Position numbers and translations under genes: made by a program. From Branchiostoma belcheri (taxonomy: Eukaryota; Chordata; Leptocardii; Amphioxiformes; Branchiostomatidae), in the NCBI RefSeq assembly GCF_001625305.1, contig NW_017804054.1, forward strand, positions 1,656,393 to 1,720,392: a stretch of DNA of 64,000 bases. Direction: 5' to 3'. The number at the start of each line of letters is the position of its first letter. The first letter of the stretch is position 1. Shown piece by piece: positions 24,931 to 37,089 of this stretch. The notes below the pieces were generated by a model. It was given only the letters and a program-made list of their open reading frames with translations, was not told the DNA's origin and ran no database searches.

Positions 24931-26789
24931 CCGTCTGGCAAGATTGGAGTGTCATGTTCTTTGACTGCAATGAAGGACAAAAAGACAATTCGTATAATGC
25001 GCTCAGTCTTTCCATGGTTTTAGTCAGTCGTCATGGTTCTAAGAATCTACAGAGACTGAAACTAAGGGATATCTTTCGCTTTGAACATTTCGGCGAAATT
25101 TCAAGTCAGTTTTTTTCATGACACGAAACGTTTGGGGAAATAATAGAATAGTGAACGTTTTGATGACCGTTGAAGCTTTCCGGTACCATTTCCACTTAAC
25201 CCAAAATGTAAACAATGATCACTTAGTCGTACAGAGCCTCTAACGATGTATATGGGAAACGTAAATCTCTCTCTCCCTTTCTATTTAACTGTCTCCCGAA
25301 CGACACTTGTATGTTTGAACAAGGGTTGTTACAACGATCTAGGTCGTAAAAATGTTGGAAGATTTACAACAACCTGCCAACCAATGGCGTTGTTTTACGA
25401 ACTCATACCACGGAACGCCGAGCAGCTGAAATAATCCTAAAATCACATTATAAAGTCGTGATGGGACTTACTTCATATGAAGCTAAGTGCACCTCTCCTA
25501 GATACGCATATCTCGGACATAAAACGTCGGTAATCATACCGACATTGGCTGCATGGGCGGCGCGTCGGCGTGCATAGGCTTATACAGGCGCAGAAGGATT
25601 TCCGCTAGTACTGAAAGAAAAAAAAATACCGACTTCTCTGCCCTTCTGGCAAACAGGTCCAGGACAGACGCCTTGTTCGTACGTAAACGTGTGCTAGGCT
25701 TACTCAGTTTAGTCAAGCATCTGGCACGAACGATGTTTGTTTTAAGTATGATTCTCATGGGGTTCGCGGGTAAATAAAGTCTGGCTCCCTCCTTTTGTCC
25801 GCACTGCTGGATAAAGTAAAGAATCTGCACGGGCCAAGGCTGGCGTCCACAGGGTCCATGCCAAGGCTAGAGGCCTTTTCAGACGGTTGAGATTATCTTG
25901 GCGCCACAGAATAGTTGAGAACCTCTCATTCCATGCAAGGTTTGTATGGATGAGTGCAGGTTCTAATACCATGCATTCTGATATGCTTTAATATGCATGC
26001 AACACCTCTCGATGTCGGCGATATTCAGCGATATGAAATTCAGCGATATGAGTTTGAAGAAAACTAGCCTGGGTGCTGACCGTTTTAGTTTTAGTACGCT
26101 CTCTACGCCGCTCCCCTGCCGAAAAGGGAAGCTACCGAGAGAGCGTGATAAAACTAATAAGGTACGAAAACGAAAGAGTATAAGTCTTTGCAAGATTATT
26201 TTTCTAGGCCAATTCTATAGTACAGACCAGTGGAAAGAGATCTATCCCCTTCCCAACACAAGCAGTGACACTGTAACAGAATTGTCAAAACAGCCCGCTT
26301 CAAGTGAAAAATGGACAAAGCTTACCTTACTATCTTTGGTGTTCGCCTTGCCTTGCTAGAAGACTGTCGGGAAGAGCGTTAAAGCACTGTCCCCTAAACC
26401 TTTGAGAGCCTACAAAACGTCGAGTCAAGTCGAGAGTCAACCCACTTGAAGCTGGCTCTCCGGCTCTACTTGCGTCGGAGTCAAATTGGCAGTCAAGTAC
26501 ACGAGACGTAGTGGATGTGGCCCACGTCGGAAAAGGCTCCGCCCCGAAATGACGAATAGACGCCTACAGATGTGCTTACTGAACTGCAAGTCTCCACCGT
26601 GCCGTCTGACGTCAACACCGGCTGGAGTAAGTATGTTTTGCACCGCCAGCGTCCAAGGTTTGCATACCAAATCAGCTCCCGGTCCGCCGATGTTTAGACT
26701 AACGGACTCGGCCGTGGAGTGAGATCTCCGGGTTAAGTCTTGGTTTCCGTTCAGCATCACAGGGTGCAATTTCTGTCGCATGAGTTTTT
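24931..26789. other. Gene-free stretch, CpG-rich toward its right end
   Basis: 26440-26760 is richer in CG dinucleotides than its surroundings and contains the palindromic CRE core TGACGTCA near 26607. It could be a promoter or a repeat, but no first exon is recognisable beside it. A short open stretch with a good acceptor lies on the minus strand near 25610 but reaches a stop after 24 codons. Confidence 0.35.
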
Positions 26790-27163
26790 TTAAACGCATC
26801 CAATGCAGTTTTTAGGGCTTGGAAACCCGATTTTTCAAACTCAATATTCTAGTCATTTATCTACATACCGAGTTGAAACCACACTCAATCTATCTCAATC
26901 TGTATATTGACCCTCATGGAGCAAAAGTTCCCAAAATTCTGACGGAAAATGGTTACTGAAAGGGCCCTTCGCTGATTTTAAGGGTACCACCCAGAAAATA
27001 AAGGGCTCATCTTAGGGCTTGTTTCTGTAGTTTTAAATTCCTAAAGTATGAAATATTGATTGTAATGTACTAATGTGAAGCAGTATGTGTAAATATCACA
27101 AAGATTTCCTTACTCAGAATATTTACAGTTTTGCTGTTCTGCAATCGTATTGGATACCTTTAA
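26790..27163 (-). mobile_element. TTAA-ended inverted-repeat element, copy 3
   Basis: Full-length copy of the family in the opposite orientation to copy 1. The ends are TTAAACGCATCCAATGCAG and TTGGATACCTTTAA. It lies 31 bases left of the larger element at 27195. Confidence 0.8.
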
Positions 27164-27194
27164 CTCAATGTAAACGATGACTAAAATAAAATAT

Positions 27195-27926
27195 AACTAG
27201 AAAGGCCAATATTTGCTTTGGAGCAAATACAGCGATGGGTTCACCACATTTTACCACATGGCAGGGAAAGAATGAGAAACACAAGGGAAAACAATGATTT
27301 ACATTGATATAACTATAATATGAAGTAAAATACAACTAAAACAACAGTTGGATAGCTATTCCCTACTTTATTGGTTAGGATTTTTAATTGCATAATGCAA
27401 ACTGTTGATTTTCAAAATAAAAAAAACGTCCATGCCCGGCATTCCAATGCTGGAGCAGGAAAGCTTGAAATACCTACCAAAACACTTGAATACAGACATA
27501 CTGTCAGTATGGAAATGCTTCTGTGCAGGTGTTAATCAAGTTAAATCCCAACAGCCAATCAGCAAGAAGTATAGAGGAAAGCTGCATGCCTATTGGTTGA
27601 TGCCCTGCATTCCATTGTGATGACTCATGCCCAAACGTGGTAAACAAGGCAAACTAACACAGTAATACATTTGCTATAACACAGCCAAAAAAATCAAATA
27701 AAACCATTCTAAAAGCCTGTATCACAATAATTTAAAAAACGCCTAGGGGTATTTGCCCACTGTACCTCCATACCAAATTTCAGGACCTTAGGCCCTAAAA
27801 TGAAGAAGCTGAATCCATTTAAAAAATGGCAGGAGGAGAAGGAGGAGGAGGAGAAGAAGAAGAAGAAACATCAGAAAAAGCAATATGGTTTCACCACACC
27901 ACTTCGTGGTGTGGTGAACCCATAAT
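27195..27926 (+). mobile_element. 730-bp repeat element with hairpin end, copy 1
   Basis: Runs from AACTAGAAAGGCCAATATTT to GTGGTGAACCCATAAT. An inner inverted pair (ATGGGTTCACCAC near the left, GTGGTGAACCCAT at the right) frames most of it, and a TTTGCTTTGGAGCAAA hairpin lies outside the left arm. It contains a purine-only GGAGGA/GAAGAA tract near 27831-27868. An inverted copy lies at 36054-36829. No coding capacity is seen. It is a non-autonomous DNA element of unknown superfamily. Confidence 0.75.
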
Positions 27927-30137
27927 CAAGCAAATATCTGAATCATAGATATATACGAGAGGGGAATATAGTATGCAATTGGGAAATGAATGCTCATCTG
28001 TATATTACAAAGAAAACACTTCCATCTACGAATAAACATTGATGAATGTATGGCAATTGTACTTTTCCAATTATACATGTCGATATTTGGATTTATATTG
28101 TAAAATAATGAGAATGATTATCAGTCAAATCCGTACAGGAATATTCAATTGCCCTTGGGATGTCAACACATTGTCACGATGTTCTGATATACGTTCCAAC
28201 ACTGCTTTTACAATTAGGAGAGTTTGAGTTGAAAGGCACGCACGTTCATTTTTACATGAAGTACAGAACAATACGAGGTCATAAATTCTTGTATGATTTA
28301 TGCATAGGTGAAATGATTTACCTTGCATTAAAATTGGCGTACCTGTAGAGCAAGAAGAGAGGGCATGTTAAATCAAGATTTATTGATTTCATGACCGTAT
28401 GGAAATATTGATCATGTAGTGCTGGAGGTGGAGCGTATCAAGAAATAAATCAGAGCCATCCAAGTTCAAATATAAATGTTTGAAGTATGCTATTGACCCT
28501 ATTCAGACTTGGGGTGGTGGTGTACCTCAAAGGTATATAACAGAACTTTTAGAACTAGAGTCTTGTACAATATTGAAGTCTACCAAGACTTCTGTTGCCA
28601 ATGCCAACAACAATGACGTCAAAACGATTATTTACGTTTCTAGAGAATAGATAGAATATCATTCAAGTCTTTTGTAAATGTTATGGACGTATGATTACTA
28701 CCAAATCTGTATATTGTTAAGTATATTCATAATTATGTTTAACGAAAGAAATACATATTGTTTTTGCTCAGTTTATATTTCCGTTACAAACAGTGACCTC
28801 TGACCTAGTCAATGACCTGAAGTAGACCGTCTCTCACCATGGCAAATGGTGTTGGGTTACATCATGTTGCAGTTTTATAGCAGGAGGGATTTAGACTCCT
28901 GTCACCATACATGTGAATGTATTTGAGTTAGAATTAACAGACCACACCATATGAGTAGGTAAACAATATGCATTTGCTTTGCATATGTTACTAGTACCTT
29001 TCTAGCTCAATTTTTCTTTATAGAGATATAGAGTTTCATTCAAGTCTTTTGTACATTTATAGACATACAATTACTATACTAAATCTATATCTGCCTATTG
29101 TTAGGTATTTGTGGCACATATCACAAAGAAACTCACGCTAACGTTGATAGTAGTTGTGTATTCCCAGAGTTTCCTTCAGTGTCGTAATGGATAGGTAACT
29201 GCTACTTTTTACATCAGTTACATTTCGTCAGGCTTTCCCTTCTGCTCCCTTACCAAGCCCCAAAGCCCCAGAAGAAGGAAACTATATATCTGTAGTGACG
29301 TGAAACGTGATGAAAGTGCTTAAGGGAGTGTTGTGTAGGTTTTATGTTTCGGTGCGTGAAAATCCTTCTGACAGAGGGTGTCTTGAATTAATGATTTTTC
29401 TAATGGGACACTGTATGAAAATCAGAATCAATTATGTAAGGATAGGGTGGTGTTTTGTGGTTTAGAGACAACAGATATCGTGCAGCTCTGACGAATTAAT
29501 GTTTTCATGCAATGTTATTTGATTAACCGTGAAATATTTGTTTAAATATTCATCATTGCACGCGATATTATTGAATCGTGAAATTGATAGAAATATTTTT
29601 TCAGGTAATACAGATTCTTTATTGACTCAGCAAAAAGTGCAAAGACTTCTGTATGGTCTTCTACAGCTAAAGATCTAATAAAGCTAGATACATGTATGAA
29701 TAACGTCACCTTACGTACAGAATATATGTATGCCACAGCAATAAAGGTTTAACTATTTTCTAACATGTAGTCTCTAATATTTAAACATTCTTTAATGTAT
29801 TTTCCTATTTGAACACTGTATTGTATATCCCCCCTGAGTTCTTACTCGCATGCTGATCAAGTTAACTGAGCCTTCCTGTGGAGTAATGTGACGAAGTTGG
29901 AAAGCCTGCTACCTTTGAAAGAGGAAATGTCATTCAAACTCAGATCTAACGCCGGAGCTGACGTATATTTGACAGTGAGAAAGCCGAAGGGAGGGCGTAG
30001 GGAACGTTAGTTTATGCTTCAGTGGTTTTCAGTGAGCTTCTCGTGACTATTATATATGGCTGGGGATTTATCCATCATGTCCAACGTCATGTACATAAGG
30101 ATCATTTTCACAATGTACAACTCACGTCATAAAATAG
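27927..30137. other. Gene-free stretch with a local duplication
   Basis: Two segments of about 80-90 bp at 28648-28725 and 29021-29112 share CATTCAAGTCTTTTGTA and neighbouring sequence, a diverged direct duplication about 370 bp apart. No gene is supported. Confidence 0.45.
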
Positions 30138-30574
30138 GGCCTGCATGGGGGATTGGGGGTAGTGATTACGAATTCAGGAAAATGTTCGCCGCCGATTACG
30201 AATAACGTTGCATTCTCATAGATGATTACAAATTACGTTAGATCATGAGGCCGTGCCCGATATCTTGGTCAGAGGCGGCGGCAGGAAATTTGTCATGATT
30301 TTGATTGAACAATTTTCCCCGAGAAAATGTGAAACTTTAACCATCTGAAACGTCTTTTCCGGCATTTTTGGATTACGTTTTACGTTGCATAAAAGAAACT
30401 GCCTACGCTTGCATAAAAGTAACTTCCTACGCTTGACGTAGAATGAAAACGACCAATTAATATTATTACGACAAATGTACTGATTACGAATTAACGTTGA
30501 TTTTGGACGGCTGCCTACGGATTACGAAGACTTAAAAGGTCTCATTACGCCTTACCAAAAAAGGCATGCAGGCC
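30138..30574. mobile_element. Repeat element rich in GATTACGAATTACGTT motifs
   Basis: Short terminal inverted repeats GGCCTGCATG and CATGCAGGCC frame 437 bp that repeatedly carry GATTACGAA, ATTACGTT and CCTACGCTTG. No coding capacity is seen. It is probably a non-autonomous DNA transposon; no target duplication was identified. Confidence 0.6.
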
Positions 30575-32120
30575 ATCATACAATGGCGGCCGCTAACCAA
30601 AGACCGGCGGCAGGTCGTCCACGACTTCTTCTTTCATCCTCTTTCAGTAGGGTCAGGGGTTAATCTTACCAAGCCTATCATGGAGCAGAGTATCTCGAGA
30701 TGACCGGAAGCCAAATCTCATATTGCCGTTCCTTCAAATTAAGCCGAGCGTAGCTGTAGGATGACATGATCATGGCACATCAAATGTATCAAAGAAAAAT
30801 GCCGCTAACCGCCACTGACATTTGATGACATGACTATGATTTTATCTTCAGATGATTCTGACATCCTCCACATATTCGACTAGGTAAGATTGCATACTGC
30901 AGGGCGCCAGGGGAGAAAATGTGACGACCTGGGTGATGCTTGCCGCCATTTTGATGACGTAGTCTGATAGTGATTTTAATGCTCTCAGCGAAAGACGATC
31001 TGATGCCCCTCTCATGAAGATCATTAATGAACCATCCCTGTCAAACATTGTGTAATGAGGGAAAATAGTTGAAATTGTGAGCTTTACGACGGAAAGTCGT
31101 CAGATTTGGGGTATCAAATTTCCCTATGTACTCAATTAGGGAAGTCTGAGCGCCCGGTGTTGTAAGTCCGTGGAATTTCTCACCGTGGAAGGCCACAGTG
31201 ACTAAATTGTATGGATGGCATCGTTTGAAGACCCCTAAAGTAGTGCGCGTGGGCGAATTAAACACAAAATCCACTAAAAATGCTGCTAGTGCACAGGAAT
31301 ACAAAGCTGGTATTGCGAATGTACGGTAGTACATAGCGACTTTTACGACAAGCAGACGTATGCTGGCCTTTTGCCGCATTATGAGACAGTACTGTACTGA
31401 GTTCTTGAGTTCCGTGGAACTTCGGCAGCCTGGGTGCTGGCCGCTGCCCTAAACGTGTTGTTTTTTTCCCTTTCCCTATCTTCATGATTGCAAGATACGC
31501 CCTAAGCTCAATCAGAATACATCCTCGCGTCAGGGTGTTTCAGCTCAATGCCAAGTCTCATTAGTTTTACGGTCCTGGTACCATCGCAAACTGAGGACCA
31601 ACATGAGTTAGTCGTGCGAAGTCCAGCTGTTTTGTTACCGAAAATCCTGTCTTATATCCTTCTCGATCGTTATTTGGGTAACAGCCTCCTTTGAAAAAAC
31701 CTACGACATCAAAATTAAAAACGTTAAAACATAGGACGAATATAACCGTTAGCAACTAACGTTTCCGTACAAAATATACATCTCTACAAATGTCCCTAGA
31801 CATAATCCTCTCTTCCTTCCTAGGGTCATGTACTTCATACTTGATGAATTCGAAAGAGCAAGAGGGCGACCAAGTACAAGATGGAGAAACATTTTTGTCA
31901 AAAACCTGGACCACACATGGCCAAGGCCTGTACAAGACCGTGCGAGTTGGAATGTGCCAAGGGAGGGGTCCTCAATGGAGTGAACAGCACACTGGAATTA
32001 TAATGATGATGCTACATCTGAAGCCTGACTGTCTCGGGGCGATATGAAAATTCTGCATTCCCCCCTACGATTCTTCTCCGTGTAATTATTTTCATGAATC
32101 TACACGTGTCTGTGACTTTA
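30575..32120. other. Gene-free stretch with unexplained open frames
   Basis: Minus-strand frames at 31379-31041 (112 codons) and 31048-30848 (66 codons) overlap slightly and read without obvious low complexity. Neither has a recognised domain or supporting splice sites. Confidence 0.35.
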
Positions 32121-32162
32121 AATATGGCCTATAAATGACTGCTACCACAGGCTGACGTGATG

Positions 32163-32499
32163 TTAAAGGCATCCAATGAAATTTCAGGGCGGCAAAACTG
32201 GAAATATTCTGTAAAAGGCCATTTGTATGATATTGACACATAATGTTAGCACAGTATACCACGTTAGCACATTTGAATTTTCTGAGTCCTTTATTTTCTG
32301 GGTGGTACCCTAAACATCAGCCCAGGGCTCGTCCAGTAACCATTTTCTGTCAGAATTTTGGGAATTTTTGCTCCATGACGGTTAATATATATTGGGATAG
32401 TGCTGTTTCAACTTAGTATGTAGATAAGATAAATGACTAGAATATAGGCTCTGATAAACCGGGTTTCCACGCTCTAAAAACTGCACTGGATGCCTTTAA
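32163..32499 (+). mobile_element. TTAA-ended inverted-repeat element, copy 4
   Basis: Ends TTAAAGGCATCCAATG and TGGATGCCTTTAA are both intact. The interior follows copy 1. It sits exactly between two direct copies of a 45-bp unit (about 32121-32165 and 32498-32543) containing GCTGACGTGATG. Confidence 0.8.
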
Positions 32500-33589
32500 A
32501 CATGGCCTATAAAAGCCCGCTACCAAAGGCTGACGTGATGCTAACGATGCGAGTCATCAGTTTTTTCCGGACCAAATTTATGACATACCTCTGATGTACA
32601 TCTACGCTGCACCACACAGTAAGCCAATACCGACACGCATCATTAACTGGATATTAAAAGTTGATGAGTTATATCGCTGTGTGATGTAGTGGTCGAAACT
32701 TGTGGGTGCTTTATCAACACTTGGTCATAAATCCAATACCCACACCGGCGATGAAACAAATTGATGATACATATGAGTTCCCCGTGTTTGGTCGTTTGTA
32801 GCATGAAAAGTAATGTATGTGGCGTCAGAGAGAAAATACGTATAACGTTCTTGAGTTATGGCACTTGTGGCTACGGCTGAAGTGATAGAATCCTCAAGAC
32901 ACACACGTACGTACACGTGCTCTGCCTTAAGGACTCGACGGCAAAGCAAATGGATCTACCAAAAATAGACAAAGATTGGCTTGCAAGCACATCCTTTTAA
33001 GTAGAGGAAGTCTCGCCAATTTTCCTCCAGGCATCCTATAGGTTCTGAAAATTGTCTTTGTGTATGCTGATGACGTCAGTCAAGTGGGCTCTGGAGTAGT
33101 TTGGCATTTGTAGCTCTCCAAACTTATCAGAACGAAAGGGAAGGGGTTATTTTTGTACAGAACAAATCGTTTCGTCCTACGACAGGTGGTGATGTCCCCT
33201 GTATGTCATATACGTGCACGGTCAAAGTCAACGCACCATTAATACTACACCACCGAGACCGTCTGTGGAAAATGAATATGTTTCACTACACTGAACGTGT
33301 GGAATATAGATACAAATGGGAGGAAATATTCCCATTTGGGCAGTCTCATACTGTTTCTAGCGGTTCGTGATTGCGAGGTCAGTGAACTGCGCTGTAGAGC
33401 TCTACCCTCTGCTGACTTCTCCGCGCGGATGTGGTGTACGTGAATGTTTTCGTTCAGGGAAACGCAGCGCCAGAGATAACATAGCCTTGACTCTGGATAA
33501 TGTCTGTCAAGGAGAGGGAATACAGACGAGTACCGTGAGACGTACGAGCGTGTGGGACCCAACTTGAGGTGTCGTATGTGGATATTTCT

Positions 33590-33707
33590 GGTATATTAAT
33601 GGGATAACAGGGGAGCTATCCCATTAATTTACCATACAGAGAACCATATAGAAAAGTTTTTGGTGGTATACTGGGATAATATTTTTTACCTATAGCTATC
33701 CCATGTA
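33590..33707. repeat. Two consecutive GGGATA/TATCCC hairpins
   Basis: First hairpin: arms 33590-33606 and 33617-33633 (17 bp, one mismatch, 10-base loop). Second: CTGGGATA at 33671 pairs with TATCCCATG at 33697. Another GGGATA follows near 33759. Confidence 0.7.
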
Positions 33708-34002
33708 AAAGTAGTTAGCACGTTTGTTTAAAGACAAAACTTTTCACTGCTAGATAAATGGGATAAATAAACAAAGCTGCATGTGACATTGTAACGTTAT
33801 AACTAGCATTAATAGCTATGTTCTGTGAACTACCACGATTTAACTCCTTCTGATTTCCGTTCCCAATGGCATCGTTTGGATAAAGTGTTTCTTTTTTCTT
33901 GTCTACTTGACGGTAGCTGGAACATTGTCAACTGTGTCTCAGAATAAGGGCCACGTTCGTTGAGAGTACTATCGTCGCAGAGGACCGACACTCTTGGGAT
34001 GA

Positions 34003-34043
34003 TTGTGCATCTGTCGTACAACATTTGTACGACAGATGCACAA
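34003..34043. repeat. Perfect 19-bp palindrome with 3-base loop
   Basis: Arms 34003-34021 and 34025-34043 (TTGTGCATCTGTCGTACAA and its exact reverse complement) are separated by CAT. Confidence 0.9.
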
Positions 34044-36053
34044 CCAAATGTTTAGATGTTTATCGGCGATGGGTTTTGCCACAACACACTTGAAAAAAAA
34101 AACATATTTGTGCGGCGGCCTATTATGTTTTACATATGATCTCTAGATCATAATGGCTTGCAAAGATGACAGCGAACAAGCTAGATAAAATGAGGCCTTT
34201 TGCACAAGTCACTTCCTATTTATTCTGCACGGTACCGGTGCACGTACTGATTCAGGGTCAACTCAAGATCACTGCCCTTCGTGAGAAGATTGAAGTTTTA
34301 CCACGCCTACGTCCTTGGACTTGGCACCGGGCTTTATTTTCTTAAGATTTCCATTAGGCTAGGCCCCACATATTATCCTTGAGTGGGCTGGTATTCTTTC
34401 TTTACCCTTGAACTTTCAGAGGTTAAGCCTTTATGTAAACAAAACATCATCCTCGCTGCGTCTTCTATCGAGGTCGATCCCTCTATGAGACTTGTTGGAC
34501 TTTAAAACGTTTACGGGTGTGAATCTGTAAATGTCCTTGGAAAGGTATATCTAAAATACAGTGTGGGGAGTAATGAATAAAGTAGACAATTATCAATGAC
34601 GTAGATGTAGGCGGAGTTGTAAACAAATCTATACTAGCTAAAAAAACTACATAATATATTAGTGTTAAACAAAACAAAAATCTATCGTAATTTATCCATT
34701 ACTTTTGAATATCTAGCTTTAACAGAGAAAGTCTCAAAGAGAAGGGGGTTAGAACAGCGTCAGATTGTGTTGTCGTTTGTTTGCATTGAGCGGTCCAGAA
34801 GCGCCACCTTGCGCTTCTAGCATGAACCTACATGTTTCGACAAAACAGGCTTTGTATATTAGTAACAATTCCGGCAGGCTATTGTGTCTAATGTGTTGGT
34901 TAAACTCTAGCAACTGGCAAACGGTTCCCTAGTATGCTGAAGGTTTACTGGTTAACTAGCATCATACTACATGCAGTCAATCTTCCCTAGTTTTTAACTA
35001 AGGCATCAGCAAGTAAATTTCATGGATTTCATCCTCCACAAACTCCAAATCAGATGCGATAGGGCGAAAAAAACAAGACGGGACAAAAAAACAAGACTCC
35101 TACATTTTCAAATTTTGACATAATAAACCTTGTTAATCTAGAAATAATACCTATACTTACTATTACAACATTCATTTCTCACTAAAACACCTTTGAAAAA
35201 TAAACGTTTTCAATCATTGTAGAAATGATTTTGATTTAGTGAACATCACTTATACCCAGCCACCATCACATAAAGGGATTAAACACATCACTGCATCAAA
35301 GAAAAGGACAAAACATTAAATGAGAGCCTTGTCTTGTCTCCTCTTTTCATATTTCTCTGCCATCCATGTTCCGGTATGGCAACAGACATCTTTGCCCATT
35401 TTCGACATGTTGACCACTGTCAGAGGGCAACATAATTTCTTTTTTTTTTCCAAAATCAATACCACGCTGATGTCATCCATTAAAATTACTTGTGATGACC
35501 TAACAAAAACTGCCAGGAATGAAAAAAACAGCAACTGAACACCCCCAGTCTAGACATGAGATCGTCCGTCACACGGTAAGTTTGCACAAAGATTTGAAGA
35601 CTTGCGTCACGTGAGGCGAATTTCTACCCCTACAGACAAATCAGAGTAGTTTCTGACAAACTATCAATTTATAAGGTAACTGTCTTGTGTTTTAATAGCT
35701 GAGTTAGGTAATGTAGACACCAGGTTGTGTTAATTGTTCAGGTTTAGATGTGGGTGTCTGTGTGGGGAGGGGGGCATACACTTATTTGATAGCATCGATA
35801 CATTCATTACATGTGGAGATATCGCTGCTTTCACAGCACATAATGACATTTTTTTCTATTTGATGGCAGGTTTTTTTTCATTTGATGACTCTGATACTTT
35901 TTATGTGATAGTATTGACATATTGTTCATTTGACGGAATTGATTTTGTCATGTGTTGCTGTTGTTTTCTTTTCATATGCTGGTATAGATATTTTAATGTG
36001 CTGTCATTGATTTTCCTTTTCATGTGATGTACTGATATTTTTCATGTGATGTT

Positions 36054-36829
36054 ATTATGGGTGTGGTGAAACCATATTGCTTTTTCTGATGTTTCTTCTC
36101 CTCCTTCTCCTTCTCCTGCCATTTTTTAAATGGATTCAGCTTCTTCATTTTAGGGCCTAAGGTCCTGAAATTTGGTATGGAGGTACAGTGGGCAAATACC
36201 CCTAGGCGTTTTTTAAATTATTGTGATACAGGCTTTTAGAATGGTTTTATTTTAGTTTTTTGGCTGTATTATAGCTAATGTATTACTGTGTTAGTGTGCC
36301 ATGTTTACCACGTCTGGGCATGAGTCATAACAATGGAATGCAGGGCATCAACCAATAGGCATGCAGCTTTCCTCTATACTTCTTGCTCATTGGCTGTTGG
36401 AATTTAACTTGATTAACACCTGCACACTGAGCATTTCCACCTGCACAGAGCATTTCTTGCTGATTGGCTGTTGGGATTTAACTTGATTAACACCTGCACA
36501 GAGTATTTCCATACTGACAGTATGTCTTTATTCAAGTGTTTTGGTAGGTATTTCAAGCTTTTCTGCTCCAGCATTGGAATGCGGGGCATGAACGTTTTTT
36601 TATTTATTTTGAAAATCAACAGTTTGCATTATGCAATTAAAAATCCTAACCAATAAAGTAGGGAATAGCTATCCAACTGTTGTTTTAGTTGTATGTTACT
36701 TCATATCATAGTTATATCAATGTAAATCATTGTTTTCCCTTGTGTTTCTCATTCTTTCCCTGCCATGTGGTAAAATGTGGTGAACCCATCGCTGTATTTG
36801 CTCCAAAGCAAATATTGGCCTTTCTAGTT
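36054..36829 (-). mobile_element. 730-bp repeat element, copy 2, inverted and rearranged
   Basis: Reverse-orientation copy of 27195-27926, nearly identical over long blocks. It differs in two ways. The hairpin tip of the right arm (about 20 bases) is deleted, leaving GGTGTGGTGAAACC. An internal block around TTGGCTGTTGGGATTTAACT is tandemly duplicated (near 36386-36500). Confidence 0.75.
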
Positions 36830-37089
36830 GATATTTTTATTTCATGAGATGTAATTGGGATTTTGTATGTGATGAAACTGGTTTTATTTCATGTGATTGT
36901 ATATTGGTATTTTTTATTTCATGTGATGGTATGTTGATATTTTCCTCCATATCATATAAATAAAATCATCAAGGTTTTATTTATATGAATAAAAGTATCA
37001 ATAAAGTAGGCCATAAGCCTTCTAAATGTTATTTGCTGACACAGTAACTAATCACATTTAGAAGCATTGAATTATACTTTTATATATAC

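Larger units (their letters stand above)
32544..36053. other. Gene-free stretch with small palindromes
   Basis: Contains the GGGATA/TATCCC hairpin cluster (33590-33765) and a 19-bp-arm palindrome (34003-34043). From about 35700 there is T-rich sequence with repeated ATTTGATG/CATGTGATG motifs. No gene is supported. Confidence 0.4.

Noticed and set aside
25534..25640. Minus-strand exon with a very good acceptor near 25610
   Set aside because: Only 24 codons before a stop, no coding partner nearby, and the upstream frame has no usable intron length.
26437..26799. Minus-strand 120-codon ORF in a CG-rich patch
   Set aside because: Length is expected in GC-rich sequence with few stops; no domain or splice signals, and it overlaps a transposon end.
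30848..31379. Two overlapping minus-strand ORFs of 66 and 112 codons
   Set aside because: No recognised motif; they overlap in different frames without a splice model.
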